From the NCBI GenBank assembly GCA_946699065.1, contig CAMPDV010000928.1:1-64000 (forward strand): DNA of 64,000 nt, given 5' to 3'. Below the pieces are notes generated by a model, which saw only the letters and a program-made list of their open reading frames with translations, searched no databases and was not told the DNA's origin. A program made the position numbers and the translations under genes. Positions 46,760 through 60,069 of the stretch are shown piece by piece. The DNA comes from Loxodes magnus (Eukaryota > Ciliophora > Karyorelictea > Loxodida > Loxodidae). The stretch's first letter is position 1; each line of letters starts with the position of its first letter.

Positions 46760-48270
46760 AAGTATCACAACTCAAAATTTATTTCATCTCGTTCTTGATG
46801 TTTATAGCTATCATCATAATTTAATTTAATTTTGTTATATTTTCGCTTCAAGCTTTTAATTGATTATTCATTTATTTGTTTGCAACCTTATAGCTCTAAT
46901 TTCTTAAGATCTTATAAATTGGAAAGTCTTTATTACATTCGTCTTAAAGGGGAAAACTTCTTATGTAATTTTTTCATTTCTTTATAAGCTTAAATATTCT
47001 AATCTTTGCTATACTTTTATTATCTCAATCACATCAGTATTAATAAATTGCAGTTATCAAGACTTAGTCTATTTAATTACAATATTTGAGTAATTTCTTG
47101 TATTCAATTTTAACTATTAACTAAGCAATCAGAAAAATGAAAGCTTTATAAAAATTGGATTCTTTCACTAATAATTACTAAAGTTTCTTTTTTAATTTAT
47201 TTTATTTTAAGTTATATTTGAGTGCATTTTCTGTTTTTTTCAGAATATTATTTATCATTCTTCATCTAAATCCTAATTATTTGATTATAATATTATTTTT
47301 TTAAGTTTTAGCAATAAATTCATATTAACTTGTAATCTTCTTTCTATAATTAATCCAAATTTTCTAAATTTATTGCTTCCAACTTAGGTGAGTTTTATAG
47401 CAATTTTTCTAAATTTATTTAATTAAAATTCTTACAATTAACTAGTCTATCAAATTAAAGACTTGGAAATTATTAAGAGAAAAAGTTATAAAAAGCTAAA
47501 GAGGATAATAAAATTTCTTCAAAGTAGATATTTTTTTAATTTGCTGGTATTTATTTTATCTAAGAGTGAATCAGATAAATTTAAAAGTTTAAGTAATTGT
47601 ATTTAATTCAAGTTAGGACATAAATGGATAAATTAATAATTTTATTAATTTCAATTTCTGTTTAGATTTTAAATTCGCATTCCTCTTAATTATAGATATT
47701 GCTTAAGAATATTATAGTTCAGACTCCTACTATAGGTACATAATTCTTTTAAATTCAAGTTTAGATAATAATCTAATAAAAATGATCCTGTTATATTATT
47801 TGAGTAATCTATGTTAATGCTTTCTAAACTTTTTTAATTTTCCAGAAAGGCTAAGTTTTAGTCTTCCAATTTTATCCAGTGAAGATTTAATATTTTTAAA
47901 TATTTGCATAGAGAAACATCTTGCAATTTTATATTCTTTATAGGTAAATTCCATAAATCTAGTTCTTCTAAAATATTTTATTTTCTATTTTTACTATTTT
48001 GTTCTTTAATACAAATATATCATTTAACTTCTTTTGTAACTATTAGCATACTTTATTAGATAAATATGATGCATCTATTAATAAATGTTTAATAGAAAAA
48101 TGAGTTAATTATCTTAAAACTCAGTTTAATTTGTTTCTTATATATTTTGCCTCTTTTTTGCTATATTTTTCTATGTATAAAGCTTCGTAATGGAAATTAG
48201 ACTAATAGAAATATTTGTTTACTTTCTGTAATTAAGTCTTTACTATTTCTATTTTTCATATTCTATTTTA
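46760..48270 (-). CDS. Leucine-rich repeat protein
   Basis: The minus strand encodes many LRR-type segments: LEELDLWNLPIKNIKLQDVS, CKYLKILNLHWIKLEDQNLA, SLESINIDYSNNITGSF, LKLLNLSDSLLDKI, LVNCKNFNQINLEKLLQNSP, KLEAINLENLDQLQ and LNRLSLDNCNLLI. Spacing of about 25-30 residues fits RNI/F-box-type LRR solenoids that bind protein partners. Most Trp are TGG, with a few TGA. The N-terminal part upstream of 48000 is less clear, and near 47100 reading moves between frames, so the 3' portion may be decayed or intron-containing. No F-box was found at the start. Confidence 0.65.
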
Positions 48271-48279
48271 CTTTTCATT

Positions 48280-49530
48280 TCATAATTTAAACCTTACTCA
48301 AATTTACTCTACTTTGGATTAGACTATACAATTTTTGTGAGTGATAATTAAATGTTCTTAGCATATATTAAAAAATTTATAATGTTTTTTATTTAATTAA
48401 ACAGATCTTTTGTTATTATATTTATAAAGGCTTAGCTAGGACAGATTGTTACTTATTTATATTTTTTATAATATTTACTTTTATATTATGCTATGTTATA
48501 CTTTTAAAATCAAAATGCCTCTTTAGAGTTGTCCTTGTAAATTACTCTTGTTGGAGACATTTATTGGTAACTGATTTTATTTTATGTTTACAGAGTAATA
48601 ATTAAAGGTTTTTATATAATAAGATAGAAATAATTTTAGAGTGTACTTAAGATTTGAAATGATAATAGAAATAAATAACTCTGATTATAGACATAAATTA
48701 GAAGTTAATCATAAAATATGTAAATAAAGTAGTTTAAGAGTACACTACATCTTAATAGTATTAAACTAGAGAAATCTTACTAATAATATTAGTAGATTAA
48801 ATAAAATAGAAGATATAGACAGAGGATATTAATAAATAGGTGCTATAAAAATAAGTAGTTAATATATTAATTAGAATATAAAATAGGGTTATAAAGTATA
48901 GACTGAATAGTGCTATATAATATTAGTAATGAAAAGGAATAATAATGAAGTAGTTATTTATAATAAGAATAATAATGTTAAATAAGCTAAATTCTTACAT
49001 CTGCTTTAATCATACTATTACATTTTATAGGTTATAAATTAAGTAATTATCTATTAAAAATTTTAAAAATAGGAGCAACCATGCCGCAGTAACACTTTAA
49101 CACTTTATTACATTTACAAGAATGGCTGAATCAAACTAACTAACAACATGTTTATTTACTATTATTTAAGATAAGTATTTCATAATTCATAAAGCACACA
49201 TTTTATGAAGAGGAGATCAGATCATTACATATTATCCTTCTATTCAAAAATTACTGAAGCTATTTTAAAGATTAATAGAACGAATAAAAATCAACACTTC
49301 TAGAAATATTTTAAAAATCAAAGAACTATTATCAAGAAATCTAATACATTAGGAAAAAAAACTATAGCTATTATCAAAATATTACCTATATTATTAATTC
49401 ACACATCTCCTTAATAGGAATCAATTTTTGGTTAATAAAGTGAAAAAAGTGAGAAAGTTAGTAAAGAACTTAAAATATAATGCTATTATGATTCGTAACT
49501 TTAAAATAACTAAAGTAACTAAGTCAAAAA
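48280..49530. other. AT-rich region, no gene recognised
   Basis: A purine-rich part at 48640-48960 and a mixed part to 49500. No convincing frame, motif or RNA structure on either strand. Confidence 0.35.
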
Positions 49531-49539
49531 TTTATAAAT

Positions 49540-52150
49540 AATAAAACTTTAATTTAAGATAAATATTTAAAGTAGTCAAATGTTATATCCATCTCCGCTA
49601 ATATCAAAAATTACACTCTAAAATAAAAAATTTACTTATCATTAAATTCTTTACATCCTAAAATAGAAAAAAGTTACCTAGTATAAATAATCTAAAATTA
49701 ACAATTACTTTAACATTCTTTAATACATTATATTAGGAATTACTTTCTTTTCAAATCAATCATTACCCCCTATAAATAAAAATAATATTACATTCTATAT
49801 AATTTTCTTACTATCTTAGGTAAAACAATACAAGCTCATATAAGCAAATACTAGCTACAATAAAAACAAAACCATCTTATAATTATTTCTTACAATCAAA
49901 AATTAAAAAGATACCTAAAGTAGATTCTTACCGCCTGAGGTAATTTAATACCATCTTATAATAATAAAAAAATACAAGCTATAATAGTTTTTAAATACAA
50001 ACTGTGAATAAAAAATATCTTACACTCTATAAATATTTAAAATATCTTACTCACTATAAATATTTAAAATATCTTACCATCTATAAATATTTAAAATATC
50101 TTACATTCTATAAATATTTAAAATATCTTACACTCTATAAATATTTAAAATTCTTACAATCTATAAATATTTAAAATATATTACAATCTATAAATATTTA
50201 AAATATCTTACTCATCTATAAATATTTAAAATATCTTACACTCTATAAATATTTAAAATATGTTACCATCTATAAATATTTAAAATATATTACAATCTAT
50301 AAATATTTAAAATATCTTACTCACTATAAATATTTAAAATATCTTACATTCTATAAATATTTAAAATATCTTACATTCTATAAATATTAAAATATCTTAC
50401 TCACTATAAATATTTAAAATATCTTACATTCTATAAATATTTAAAATATCTTACTCCCTATAAATATTTAAAATATCTTACCATCTATAAATATTTAAAA
50501 TATATTACAATCTATAAATATTTAAAATATCTTACATTCTATAAATATTTAAAATATCTTACACTCTATAAATATTTAAAATATGTTACCATCTATAAAT
50601 ATTTAAAATATTTACATTCTATACATATTAAAATATCTTACTCACTATAAATATTTAAAATATCTTACATTCTATAAATATTTAAAATATCTTACAATCT
50701 ATAAATATTTAAAATATCTTACATTCTATAAATATTTAAAATATCTTACCGTCTATAAATATTAAAATATCTTACTCACTATAAATATTTAAAATATCTT
50801 ACCGTCTATAAATATTTAAAATATTTAACATTCTATAAATATTTAAAATATCTTACCCTCTATAAATATTTAAAATATGTTACCATCTATAAATATTTAA
50901 AATATCTTACATTCTATAAATATTAAAATATCTTACTCACTATAAATATTTAAAATATCTTACCGTCTATAAATATTTAAAATATTTAACATTCTATAAA
51001 TATTTAAAATATCTTACCCTCTATAAATATTTAAAATATGTTACCATCTATAAATATTTAAAATATCTTACATTCTATAAATATTAAAATATCTTACTCA
51101 CTATAAATATTTAAAATATCTTACATTCTATAAATATTTAAAATATCTTACATTCTATAAATATTTAAAATATCTTACCCTCTATAAATATTTAAAATAT
51201 CTTACATTCTATAAATATTTAAAATATTTTACATTCTATACATATTCTAAATATCTTACCGTCTATAAATATTTAAAATATCTTACCGTCTATAAATATT
51301 TAAAATATCTTACATTCTATAAATATTTAAAATATCTTACCCTCTATAAATATTTAAAATATGTTACCATCTATAAATATTTAAAATATCTTACATTCTA
51401 TAAATATTAAAATATCTTACTCACTATAAATATTTAAAATATCTTACATTCTATAAATATTTAAAATATCTTACCGTCTATAAATATTTAAAATATCTTA
51501 CCGTCTATAAATATTTAAAATTTCTTACCGTCTATAAATATTTAAAATATCTTACATTCTATAAATATTTAAAATATCTTACCATCTATAAATATTTAAA
51601 ATATCTATAAATATTTAAGATATCTTACATTCTATTTTTAATAGAAATACCATCTTATTTTAATTTTTACCTCCTTTATTAGTTTTTTTACTTGCTATAT
51701 ATTAAATAATTAACTTTCTGGATTTGTTAAATTACCAGCTTAACATAATTTTTTTACAATCTTCTTTATTTTTTACATTCTATATTTAGTTTTTACTCCC
51801 TTTCTTATATTTTTACAATCTTATTTATTTTATTACATTCTTAAATTTTATTTATTACTTTCTAGTTTTAAAAGTATTACTAACTTTTGATAAATATATT
51901 ACGCACTTTTTTAAAATTTACCTCCTGTACATTATTTCAAACTTTCGTCGAAGTCATTTTAGCCTTCTTTAAATTTTCTTACTTTCTCCTATTTTTTATT
52001 ATTTAATACTTTCTAATTTTATTATTTACATTCTGATATTATATTATTACCATATTATTTTCTCATTATCTCAAAAACTAATTTTGATTAATTACTTCCT
52101 ATTTTTAATATTTACTTCCTAAATTTTATCTTATTATCTAACCTCCTTAA
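49540..52150. repeat. 27-bp AT-rich satellite with degenerate flanks
   Basis: The core array (about 50010-51640, roughly 60 units) repeats CTATAAATATTTAAAATATC followed by TTAC and a variable trinucleotide (ATT, TCA, CAT, AAT, ACT, CGT, CCT). Units of 26-28 bp occur, so no reading frame is kept. Both flanks (49540-50010 and 51640-52150) carry irregularly spaced TTAC-N-N-TC motifs in AT-rich sequence, like degenerate edges of the array. The right flank overlaps the 3' end of the RING gene. Function unknown. Confidence 0.9.
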
Positions 52151-52676
52151 ATTTATATTAATTACATTCTTTCAACTTTAAGTCTAGCTAAACTTCATCT
52201 TTATTCTCCATTTTATTCATTCTATGCTAACTATCTAATTCCTCTTATCCTCTATAAAGTTCATAAAAATCAGTGTCAATTCCTTCTAATCTTTCTACTT
52301 TTTATTTCAGTTATTCAATTGTTTCTCCTTCCTCTACATTTAAGTTTATTTCTTCTTTATTTTTACTTAAAATCTTGACTTTTATTAGTTTTGGTTTTTG
52401 CTAATAAGATAGCTCAATTTTAGTTTCTTCAAGACGAAGTTATTTATATTCTTGGTTACTTTCACTAGATTAGCTATTTTAGCTCATTAAATTTTTCGGA
52501 TCATTGAATGAAACTTTTCTACAGTTTCTTTTTGGGCACTGATTAGAACCCTCTTTTAAGTATTTTTCAAGAATACAAATTTGGCATACTTTATGTCCAC
52601 AAGGAAGGGTTACGGGAATTCGTATTTAAGAGTCGAAATGGATTAAGCATGAGCTGCACCTGTTAGATTCAGCCAT
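52071..52676 (-). CDS. RING finger plus ubiquitin-like domain protein
   Basis: A clean 201-residue ORF from ATG 52676 to TGA 52073-52071 with no internal TGA or frame change. RING ligands: C7, C10, C26, H28, C31, C34, C47 and C52 (the last pair is CPKRNC, one spacing longer on each side than the usual CxxC). RING domains recruit E2 enzymes, so it is a likely ubiquitin ligase. Residues about 98-170 (IKVKILSKNKEEINLNVEEG, then TIEQLKQKVERLEGI and YRGQEELDS) match a ubiquitin-like beta-grasp fold. Many TAA/TAG codons are read as Gln, which alone excludes the standard code. Because a single TGA closes the ORF at a sensible C-terminus, it suggests TGA is still used as stop. The 27-bp satellite flank begins at its 3' end. 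Confidence 0.85.
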
Positions 52677-52699
52677 ATTGATTATAATGGAAGTGAATT

Positions 52700-53080
52700 A
52701 AAGCAAATAGTTTAAATCTATTTATGTTTAATTCTAAGCAAAACCTTAAGAAAATAAATAAGTTATTAATAATTAGATAGTTATTAACTAGTCTAAAGCT
52801 ATTACTCAGAAGCTTTTCTAAATTAAGAATTCATATATTAACTTAGGTAAACATTTAGCTATTATTTGATTCATTTGAATCCATCTAATATAAACACTTT
52901 CTATCTATCTATACTTATTTAGTCTATCATTTAGAACTTTAATGCAATCAATATTGCTACTTTCATAGTTTTTGTATACTATTAATAGTTATCTATTTAT
53001 AGAACTTTTAGTTATAGTAGGAAGGATATACTTTTAGCATAATTAGTAGCTTTCTAAAGGATTATTTTGCTTCCTTAATT
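52700..53080. other. Upstream region of the RING gene
   Basis: AT-rich. It should hold the RING gene promoter on the minus strand and the start of the next plus-strand gene. No specific signals were recognised. Confidence 0.4.
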
Positions 53081-53089
53081 ATTTTATTT

Positions 53090-53680
53090 TATTAAGGCCT
53101 TTCTACTAAGCTAGCCTTTTTAGTTTATTTTGCTATTTAGAAGAATTATATATAATGTCGAAACCTATACTTCATAGATGAGAGACCTTATGAAAAGATA
53201 AGATAATTTAAAGTTAATAGATTGAAGAGAGAATTTGATTTATTTAGAAGCTGATACAAAAAGTTAGCTCATGATTACAGCTAGAAGAAAGACTTTTATG
53301 AATAATAGATGCCACATCTTATATCTTAAGATATAATCATACTCAGAATGTATGATGATTTCTAATAATAATGACTGTATAAACTAACAACCGATATCAA
53401 CGTGTGTTATCTAACTAGATAGTCACATTAGAGAGAGGAATATTTAATAAAAAGTAGATAATTTAAACAGAAGCAAGTGTAGAATCCATTTTATGTTTTT
53501 TAATTATTTATTTATTTAAAATAAAAGGGTTATATGAGTGACTGGTATGTAAATATTTAATCTCTATGAAGCATAAATAAATTAATATTTTACAGACCAT
53601 TCTAAAGAAGATTTATAAGGAAATGATTTTCTAATGAAAATAACCATATAGCTGTTGGATTTTATTATATGAATACTTAG
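53090..53680 (+). CDS. Unidentified basic protein
   Basis: A single plus-strand frame of about 190 codons: NLYFIDERPYEKIRQFKVNR, LKREFDLFRSWYKKLAHDYS, QKKDFYEQQMPHLISQDIII, RQSHQREEYLIKSRQFKQKQ and YMSDWYVNIQSLW. Rich in Lys, Arg, Tyr and Gln with balanced acids; four TGA codons read as Trp. No family recognised. The same frame stays open far downstream but becomes hydrophobic and less convincing after 53680. The start codon is not fixed: no in-frame ATG is obvious near 53150. Confidence 0.5.
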
Positions 53681-53689
53681 TTTTTTATT

Positions 53690-56090
53690 TGTTTTTGCTG
53701 TAGACAATTAAATCAAACATTACAATCTTAAATAAATTCATCAGCTTTCATTAAGTTTTAGATCTTCAGTCTATAAAAGATATACAGACTCTTATTCTAC
53801 CTATTTTTAATATCTCTTAAAATTATACTGGGAATTTCTTTGGAATTAAGAGATTAAAGATATCTCTTATACTTAATCACATTAAATTATAATGTAGAGT
53901 TCTTCAATTAATTAATATATTTTACACAATAGCAAACTATTAAATTAAAATTATCAAATCATAAGGATTTTTATATCTCTACTTTAGCAAAATTTTTTAA
54001 TTTTATTCACCTTTGAGATAGGTAGATAATCTTATTTACTTGTATCTTAAATATTAGAGATATTAAATTAGTTAAAATCTAGAAAATTATATGAATTAGT
54101 TTTAAACCTTAATTGCATAATTCATAAAACAATTATTTTATTTATTATGTCCCTTCTTACATTCTTTTTCCTTATTTATCTTTTCACTAAGCTTTAGAAA
54201 TATTTAATTAGTTATGTTGAAAAATTATAATAGCAAATGCTTTATCTAAATTGATAAACTTTTTATGTGGTTTTTACTTTGAAGCTTCTTCTAATAGCTT
54301 TTACCATTCCTTAATGAATTGGGTCTTTCTTTAAGAATATTAATGAACATAGTTTCTTATTTTCCTAGACAAATTTTAAGATAATAATATGAGAGTTCTA
54401 ATTCTCTTTCTTTACTATTTATAACTAATAAGGGATTTCTTAATAGTAGCTTATTTATCATAAATTGCTTATGAAGTTAATTTAATGAGTATTACTAGTA
54501 GTGGGATATCTTAAAACCTAATATTCTTATCCCACCCCCTAATATTTCTCTAATCAACTCACTCTTACAATCCTATAGTTCTAATTATTTCTACTTATCA
54601 CCTTCAAAATTACTTATATCTTCTAGCTAACAATTTAACTTTATTCCTTTTAATATCATTTGAACTTTATTTACTCAGTATTTCCTTACTTTTAACCTAT
54701 AATTAACTAGCTTCATTATTTAAAAATAAATAGCATTAAAGCATTTTTGGACTTGCTTAAGTTAGACTAAAAATAGAGAAGTGTATTAAAGAGTTAAGCT
54801 TTAACTTACTCTTAAGCTAAAAAGTTAGATAGACAATTTACATCTATTAATACTAAACTGTAATCTAAATAAATAATCCTTTATTTTCCAATTTAATAAA
54901 TAAGAAGCTATATTATTCCTGCATTTTGACTCTAAAACAAAAAAAGAAAGTTAGTCAGTACCTATAAAATAAAAGGATTATAGTTAACTATGAAGGGATA
55001 AGTGAATTAATAGCTTTAGTTATTAAATAAGTTTGAGATTATATAATTATAACTAAAAGTATAAATGGATGTACTTTCTTTATTTATATCTCTATTTAAT
55101 ATTATAAGCATATTTCAAACTCTTAAATCAGATAGTTATTAAAAAAGTTATTAAGATTATTATTTTCATTTTAACACTAAAGAGAGACTTTAAATTCCAT
55201 CTTCTTAGTATTAATTTAAAATTAGAGTAGGTATTTCTAACTTAAATAGAGCCAGTATAATAAGGATAATTTGTATTGATAAAATGAGGAACATATGAGA
55301 TTCTAATTATTGTCCATTAATTCACATTTCAAAGAGAAGAAATAAAATAATTACTAAACTGTTTATTTTATTATATTTATAGCGAGAAGCTAAGACAAAA
55401 GTTTATCTACCTTAATAAATTTATTTTAGTAATTTTTACAACTAAAATAGATCTAAATATGGTATGATTAAGTATATTCTTTTTCGCTTAAATAGTAAAT
55501 GAAATGCTTAGTTAGTTCATTAATTCCTATTTATTAGGGATTTTCATTATATTAAGAGTATTGTTATTTAACTAAATTATGTTGAATGTTTTTTGTCCTA
55601 TCTATTGTTATTAGTTGTAGTATGAAATTTTAAATTTGAATAGAAAGCTTGTATATTTAAATCCTAGTTTGCACTCTTTTTTATTACAAAAGGTATTTGC
55701 TTTAGTTATTTTAAATTGGATAAATAAGTTTTTTTTATTTTTTCCTCCAGAAACCTTAGTAAGTTTAAAGCTACATTGGAAATAAGCTTTTATCACGTAG
55801 ATATTTTAATACTTAGTAAAGATAACTTTACATGCTCTAACTGATCTCATATTTTAAACGATATCAAACTTCAAAAACTTTACAAAAATATATCTCAGAG
55901 GCAAGATTAAAAGGCTTTAATAAAACTGACCTTTCTCTTAATGATCTACCTAAAAGCTTTAGAAAAGCAAAATATTACTAACTAATAGAATCTCTAACTC
56001 ATCAAAAAGACATCAAGTCAAATAGTTTTAGATTTATAGATTCAAATTAAGATACATAGATAGCATAATGAAGGTTTATTTGTAATTTTC
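53690..56090. other. AT-rich region, coding status unclear
   Basis: The frame of the preceding gene remains open to about 54980 as a hydrophobic sequence, which could be membrane protein or an artefact of the code. A C-rich patch (TATCCCACCCCCTAAT) at about 54530 is not a telomere repeat. No RNA gene recognised. Confidence 0.3.
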
Positions 56091-56111
56091 TTATTTTAAG
56101 ATTCTGGTAAA

Positions 56112-58990
56112 ATGAAGATTTTAAATCTTCTTATGCTTGCTAATTTAGTTAAGTCGATGAAGGTTTATATCTCTAGTGATGAGTATATAGAGATGACTTA
56201 AGTAAGATAACTGCGCATTGTATAAAATAGTGATTGATAGTCCGAGCGAAGAATTAAGATTTTAATGAAATTGTTAAGTTATAGACTAAAAATAGATTTC
56301 ATATAATGAGGCAATCAGAAAAGAAGTAGAATAAAAGTGTCATTTCTTTACATCTTCCATTACGTTATAAGGATAGTAATTTCCAGTTTGAGCATTCTTA
56401 GAACTTGATGTATGTGTCTATTTCAACAACCGAAAATAAACCTCTGATAAAGTGTACTTAAATATAACAAATAATAAGGTATCTCCTGTGGCTATAATGA
56501 TACGAATAATGAATATAGCAAAAATAAATCCAGCTAATTTTTTTATAATGTATGGAGTTGCTTCTAATTCAAGTGTAGATATAAAGACGGCTTCTTGATA
56601 CCATAGTTCTGGTAGATTTTAATCTGCTATCTTCTTTGCACTAAATTGTTTATATAAATTAAGGCATAAGAACTAGAGTAAGGAAATTATCATATATTAA
56701 CTTTTGAAGTATAAAGAGTGATCAAGTGTACTAGCCAAAAATAATCTATAAAGAGCTTCTCAAGCTGAAAATTCTATAGTAAACTCTCAAAAAGGAAAAG
56801 CATGAGATGCCTTATTTACTCTAAAGCGTGATGATGCTACTGATTTAGATGAAGATTATCCCTTAAGATACCAGTTCTTTTGTATGGAATCATTCTATCA
56901 AGAATTTCCTTTAAATTTGATGAAGAATATTAGCACTAAAAGCTTTTAGTTATTTATGTACTCTTAATTTTTCTCCTCTAGATATGAAATAGTTCTTATG
57001 ATATCTATCCTAAAAAATAGAGAAGCAAGAATAGATGGCAATAGCAGTTGCAAGTTACTAAGGAGTTAGACTAAACGTAACATCTGAAAACCTGCAGAGT
57101 TATATAGACAGTATCTACCAATGTCTTAACTAGCAAATAAAGTACCAAATATCCTAAAATTAGACGTCTTTGCTTACGTAGATAATTAAACAATTCTAAT
57201 ATAAAAAGCTTAACATTGAACAAGAAGTATAAGCTAGTCTAATAACTAGGTGAAGTACCTTTAACTATATAAATAATCATACTTTTACATAAAAATTTCT
57301 AAAATCTAAATTTGATAAATTTTGTAAATAATTCTTCTATTCTATGAAAGAAGAAAGAAATTCCTACTAAAGAAATTGAGTTACTAGACTCGAGTCTTTT
57401 CTTTTTTATGATCTGAACCGTTGAAACTCTAAAGGAGAAATAATGATAGTAAAGGGAATTTTTCTTCCTAATTATAAGCTACTCAATGATATTAAAGGAT
57501 GTTTTTTTGTAATCTTTCTATTTGAAGAAACATTTCATGTGAAATGGATGATTTGAGTTATATCCGTTATTTAAATCTTTCTGTTTATTAAATATCTGAA
57601 GAGATAGATTCTATATAAGAAGGGTAAACTGAAGAAATTGAAAATCGAAGTTAAATATGTTCTAAGCTATAACCAAACTTAAACACCTTCAAATGTAGTG
57701 TGCCAAATGTGAGATATCAACGAATACAAATGAGATAATGGAACATCATGCTCAATAGAAAAGATCCAACTAGCTAACTATTATAGGTGTAAATTGTAGT
57801 TAGTCAGAATTATTATATTCGCTTCAGTTGTATAAGAGGTAAAAGAATAAGAAAAGAGGAAAAAATGAAGAAAAGCAAGATTAAGAGAATCAAATTTAGG
57901 AAGAGAGAAATGAAGAAATGTAAAATTATGAAGAATCAAACTTAGGACTGAATTTAAATGAAAAAAGAGAGGATAATGGAAATTAGTCAAGTTATAAGCA
58001 TCCAGTTCCTGCTTAATCATTAGTAATCTTATGTTTAATATTTTTCAATTTATATATTTATATTTCTACATTTAATGTCAAAGAAAAAAGAAAATTTAGA
58101 TAGATCTTTATATTTTAATTCTTTAAAGCGACCAAAACTATTTTAATGAACAATTAATGTTTTCATGATAGTTCCTTGATTAAAGATTCAATCCCAAACT
58201 CTAAAAAAAATTTCATTTTGTTTATTGATTTTACTATTGCTTCGTGATGCTTTCTGGTAAACCTTATAATTGCTACTTAATAGAAAAATTATGGCTAAGA
58301 TTTTGGAGTTACGGTTTTAGTAGGTTTAGGAATGCCTGTAAGGAAGTAGTTTGCCTAAAGATTCTAATATAGTATGGTTTAAGAAAATCTAGTAGGCTAT
58401 TATTTTAACTTCTTTATTTTATTCTTAAATTCCATTTCATGCATTTTCACGTTTTTTAACACTGAAGAAATTATTTTTGACTATCTTGTCTCTTTATCAG
58501 CTAGTTTTTCTATTATCTCTATTTGATTCTTTATAGTCTTTTTATTGCGATATAATGATCAAAAAGATGCTTAGACTGCAAATGAATAAAACTATATCCT
58601 AAATATCATAAGCAGTTCATCCTCCTTAAGATGGTAATTAGATGAAGGAAGGTTAAAATGAGAAAAGGAAGTGACTTAACTATCCTAAAAGTAACTTCAA
58701 CATCTATGTTATGGTTGAAGATAGCCCGACTTACTTTAATAAAGACACTTTATAGCATAAATAAATAATACATAACGTGATGTTAATGAATCTTATATAC
58801 ATCGGTAGACTAAAGACCAATATATGAGTAATTACTATATCAATGATGATGGGTAGATAAAGAGTAAAGCAGAAAAAGAGACAAAACAATTATTTCTTAA
58901 AAATAGTAAAAGGAAAACTCGAAGATTAAAAAGAAATTTCAAATCAGACTGAAGACACATTTACTATTATGCAAAACTAAGAAGAAATTA
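56112..58990 (+). pseudogene. Third REJ/GPS membrane-protein copy, frame broken
   Basis: ATG 56112 gives a signal peptide (MKILNLLMLANLVKS) and YISSDEYIEM, matching ISGNQYVEL of the copy at 20045. A frame change near 56200 is followed by a long match: FQWNCQ against YIWTCQ, QFPVWAFL against SFPVGAFL, then VSPVAI and TASW against YSPVSI and QTSW. The REJ block (GKAWDALF, ATDLDEDYPLRYQFF) and, in another frame at about 57690, an excellent GPS motif (CQMWDINEYKWDNGTSC) follow. The acidic linker, YKHPVPAQSLVILC and membrane spans (FILFIDFTIASWCFLVNLII) come in further frame changes. At least three shifts suggest a pseudogene; unseen introns or base-calling indels are alternatives. Conserved Trp codons are TGA. 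Confidence 0.75.
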
Positions 58991-60060
58991 TCGTTCCTTC
59001 TTACTCTAGTTATTTTCCTTTAAATCTATATTCTAAAAAGGAAATTCAGAGAATCATTCAATCATTTTTATCATTACTTAAAAAATTAATGATATTAGGG
59101 CTTCTATTATCTTCTCTTTAATTTAATAGAAGAGCACTTTTAGGTTTGCAAGAAAATCCGTTTAGGTTTATTTCTTTTTTTAGTAAGTTTATTATGATTG
59201 CTGACTAAGCATTTCAGACTTTTCTTATTTTGACTTAAGTTCTTCGATTACTAAAATCCAATATGGTCTTTTTGATACATTGATTATCAAAATCTTGATT
59301 TTTTCTCTTAATTTGTCTTCAATTTAAAAATTACTTAACTAAGATACCTATAAAGTTCAAATCTCCTAACGATATGAATGTGGCTTTATAAAGTATATCA
59401 TTGAGTAGCTTTACACTTTCTACTTGTTCTTAAACCCAAACATATATTAATTTCTCCACTAAATTTAGAACAATTTTAATCTTTAAATATTCCTGCTAAG
59501 CTACAAGTTCTTAAAAGTTTAGACTAATTTCTTTTCTCTCTTAAGCAAGTACTTGTCATTTAATGGTTAAATATATCTTTCTTTATATCATAACTTCAAT
59601 ATCTAGACTCATATTTAAATTAAATGCATATGTTAAAGATCTATTCCTTTCTATCTGTAATTAACAACCTATTAGGGAAAAGTTTATAGTTGACTAGATA
59701 GATACTAATATATTAGCATTACCTTAAAATGTTTGTGTATTATTATCTTTAGCATCTTCTATGATTTTAAGCTTTTAAATAATCCTAACTTATTTACTTC
59801 TTTCTCAACCTATTTTCAGAAATTCTAGATGTTCTATCTACTTACTAGCACTCTCATGATCTTGATATAATTTTTTGGATATAAATATTGATTTAATTAG
59901 AAGCTAAGTCTTATTTGTTCTAATAGCTATATCATGGTATGTAGAGTATAAATAGGAATGGCTATTGATTAACATCTTAGCAGCACTATCATTTTAATTT
60001 CTAACTTTAGAGCGGAAGCTACTTAGATATTCTTTTCTAACTAGTAGCATAAATTTACAA
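58990..60060. other. Coding candidate, strand unresolved
   Basis: The plus strand continues as a hydrophobic sequence (KKEIQRIIQSFLSLLKKLMI), which could be the tail of the REJ/GPS copy. The minus strand reads as a soluble helical protein (MLLVRKEYLSSFRSKVRNQN; HESASKQIEHLEFLKIG; QVLAQERKEISLNFQELVAQ). The minus reading has the better charge balance. I cannot decide without transcripts. Confidence 0.35.
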
Positions 60061-60069
60061 ATATTTATT

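Noticed and set aside
54520..54545. Telomere-like C-rich patch TATCCCACCCCCTAAT
   Set aside because: A single irregular occurrence, not tandem CCCCAA or CCCTAA repeats.
57781..58020. Minus-strand 79-codon standard-code ORF
   Set aside because: It is antisense to the acidic linker of the third REJ/GPS copy.
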